Source: Nitratiruptor sp. YY09-18
GTDB lineage: Bacteria; Campylobacterota; Campylobacteria; Campylobacterales; Nitratiruptoraceae
Direction: 5' to 3'
DNA length: 64,000 nucleotides
Assembly (NCBI RefSeq): GCF_016593235.1
Contig: NZ_AP023065.1
Location: forward strand, 868,001-932,000
The first letter of the stretch is position 1, and every line of letters starts with the position of its first letter. The position numbers and the translations under genes are program-made. Below the pieces are notes generated by a model that worked only from the letters and a program-made list of their open reading frames with translations, was not told the DNA's origin and ran no database searches. Shown here in pieces: positions 63,024 to 64,000 of this stretch.

Positions 63024-64000
63024 TGCACTCCCAAAAGAGCACTCTCGTTATCAATCGGATACTCGATATTTACCTTGGTCATAGGGGCATTTCTAGTAAA
63101 CCTGCTAAAAAATGCACTGTTTGCAATATAGGCTCCACATAGAACAATATGGCTGGCTTTTGTTTCTCTATAGATTGAGACAGCTTGATTGCCTAAAAAA
63201 TCCCCCAAAGATTCAAAAATGGAGTAGGCTATGAGCTTAGCATCAGCATCAGCCAAAACGAAACTCATGATAGATGCATAAAAACTTGAGTAATCAAAAC
63301 TACTCTCCCCTACCCTGCAGTCAATACTTACTCCGCCTTTGCCACCAAATGAGAGGCTAAGTTTATTAAATGAGTCAAAATCACTATCAAATCCTATGAG
63401 TTTTGCAGCCTTTAAGATAAAATTACCCTCTTTCAAAAAAGCTTCATAGCGTTTAGGAAATCTCTTTTGAAACTGCTCAACTACTTTTCGCTTAGGCTCA
63501 AAATGAATATTACCAAAATCAAAAACCTCTTTCGTTACTTGCTTTTTATAAAAAAACTTGACTTGATCTGAAAAATAGACACCGATTGTAGGCTCATCAA
63601 TTGCATGCTCTTTCAAAACACTTTCAAAAGCTGCTCTAGCAATATCTTGTAAGCGAATATGAGAATGCTCGATAGGCTCATCTTGAAAAACTACTATTGC
63701 TTCAGTTGCAATCTGCTCAAAATGCTCTACTTTGTCAATAACTCCTTCATAGAGTAAAAAATTGTTATACAAAACTGTTTTTTTGTTCTCACAATATTTT
63801 GGAAAAAGTGAATCGCTACCGGGACGAAAAAGAGCAAAATGTTTATTGATAAAATATTTTGGTGCTTCGTAAAATGTTACTGGAAGATCAAAATCAATAA
63901 AAAGATCCGCATCCTCTTTCTCATCAAAATAGCAATAGTCCGCATTCAGTGATGCCATAAGAAGGATTGTAAAACCGTCCCATACGCCCACGGCCTCTAC
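63020..64000 (-). CDS. HypF/Kae1-like ASKHA protein, N-terminus cut by window edge
   Basis: The frame is open to base 64000, so the start is not seen (in-frame GTG 63991 and ATG 63958 exist without clear ribosome binding sites). The visible part ends with IVLCGAYIANSAFFSRF, similar to the C-terminal SGGVFQN loop of HypF/Kae1, and has a glycine-rich LSFGGKGGVSID segment; the fold is probably ASKHA. The family is not recognised with certainty. Epsilonproteobacterial hydrogenase operons carry an accessory gene hydE of unclear function that this might represent; I could not check this. It overlaps hypF (ATGA), so a role in hydrogenase biogenesis is likely. Confidence 0.6.
   Translation of the reverse strand, partial: VEAVGVWDGFTILLMASLNADYCYFDEKEDADLFIDFDLPVTFYEAPKYFINKHFALFRPGSDSLFPKYCENKKTVLYNNFLLYEGVIDKVEHFEQIATEAIVVFQDEPIEHSHIRLQDIARAAFESVLKEHAIDEPTIGVYFSDQVKFFYKKQVTKEVFDFGNIHFEPKRKVVEQFQKRFPKRYEAFLKEGNFILKAAKLIGFDSDFDSFNKLSLSFGGKGGVSIDCRVGESSFDYSSFYASIMSFVLADADAKLIAYSIFESLGDFLGNQAVSIYRETKASHIVLCGAYIANSAFFSRFTRNAPMTKVNIEYPIDNESALLGVQ

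Noticed and set aside
1-64000. CRISPR arrays, tRNA or rRNA genes.
   Set aside because: No regularly spaced repeats or tRNA/rRNA core sequences were noticed on reading. Short tRNAs could still be missed without a covariance-model search.

Overview
The window reads as a chromosome segment of a campylobacterotal (epsilonproteobacterial) chemolithoautotroph, probably a deep-vent type such as the Nitratiruptor group; genus is inference. The basis is a reductive-TCA operon with a monomeric isocitrate dehydrogenase and a four-subunit OorDABC 2-oxoglutarate:ferredoxin oxidoreductase, an all-alpha dimeric dUTPase, a single XerH-type recombinase, a Campylobacter-like cts (DNA uptake / type II secretion-like) operon, and a full NiFe-hydrogenase maturation cluster. 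Coding density is very high, with many ATGA/TAATG overlaps and almost no spacer between convergent genes.

Layout. 1-5.9 kb: end of secA, a LolC/E-type permease, an AsmA-like giant periplasmic protein, and mltG, whose 5' end overlaps that of the AsmA gene. 6-16 kb: one long + strand operon icd-mdh-fumarase alpha/beta-sucCD-HMA protein-oorDABC, covering most of the rTCA cycle between oxaloacetate and isocitrate (ATP citrate lyase, aconitase and fumarate reductase are not in the window). 16-23.8 kb: small membrane protein, RNase P RNA (rnpB), dUTPase, SulP transporter, valS, UvrD-like helicase. 23.8-32.8 kb: - strand pilus/T2SS-like operon, transcribed as PilM/N fusion, PilO-like, CtsR-like, secretin, CtsP ATPase, CtsX-like, small periplasmic protein, GspE-type ATPase, GspF-type platform protein. 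The core order matches ctsR-D-P-X-E-F of Campylobacter jejuni. 32.8-37.4 kb: era, hslU, hslV, rplI, argG.

37.4-43.7 kb: rsmD, an orphan DppC-type permease, two small proteins, and an AT-rich cassette of a TonB-receptor-like outer-membrane protein, a YfiR-like periplasmic protein and a two-TM GGDEF-EAL protein with intact catalytic motifs; this looks like a cell-envelope-to-c-di-GMP signalling system. 43.6-50.8 kb: kdsB, tRNA-methyltransferase-like gene, YkgJ cysteine-cluster protein, TPR lipoprotein, trpC, yqeY, a DksA-like zinc finger protein, then motA with two tandem motB paralogues behind a possible sigma-28 promoter. 50.8-53 kb: chorismate mutase, xerH with a dif-like inverted repeat just upstream, a three-copy operator array and a TetR regulator.

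53-64 kb: hydrogenase maturation. The - strand operon is nickel permease-hypB-C-D-E-X-A. A separate - strand pair is a Kae1/HypF-like ASKHA protein (running off the right edge) followed by hypF. Between them a + strand pair encodes a zinc-ribbon/HTH protein and an NDH-2-type flavoprotein. An 18-bp palindrome sits between the nickel permease and zinc-ribbon genes, immediately downstream of a -10 element. H2 oxidation would supply electrons for the rTCA operon. The best leads are the TonB-like/YfiR-like/GGDEF-EAL cassette, the TetR operator array beside the dif-like site, the twin MotBs, and the unfamiliar genes embedded in the hyp cluster.
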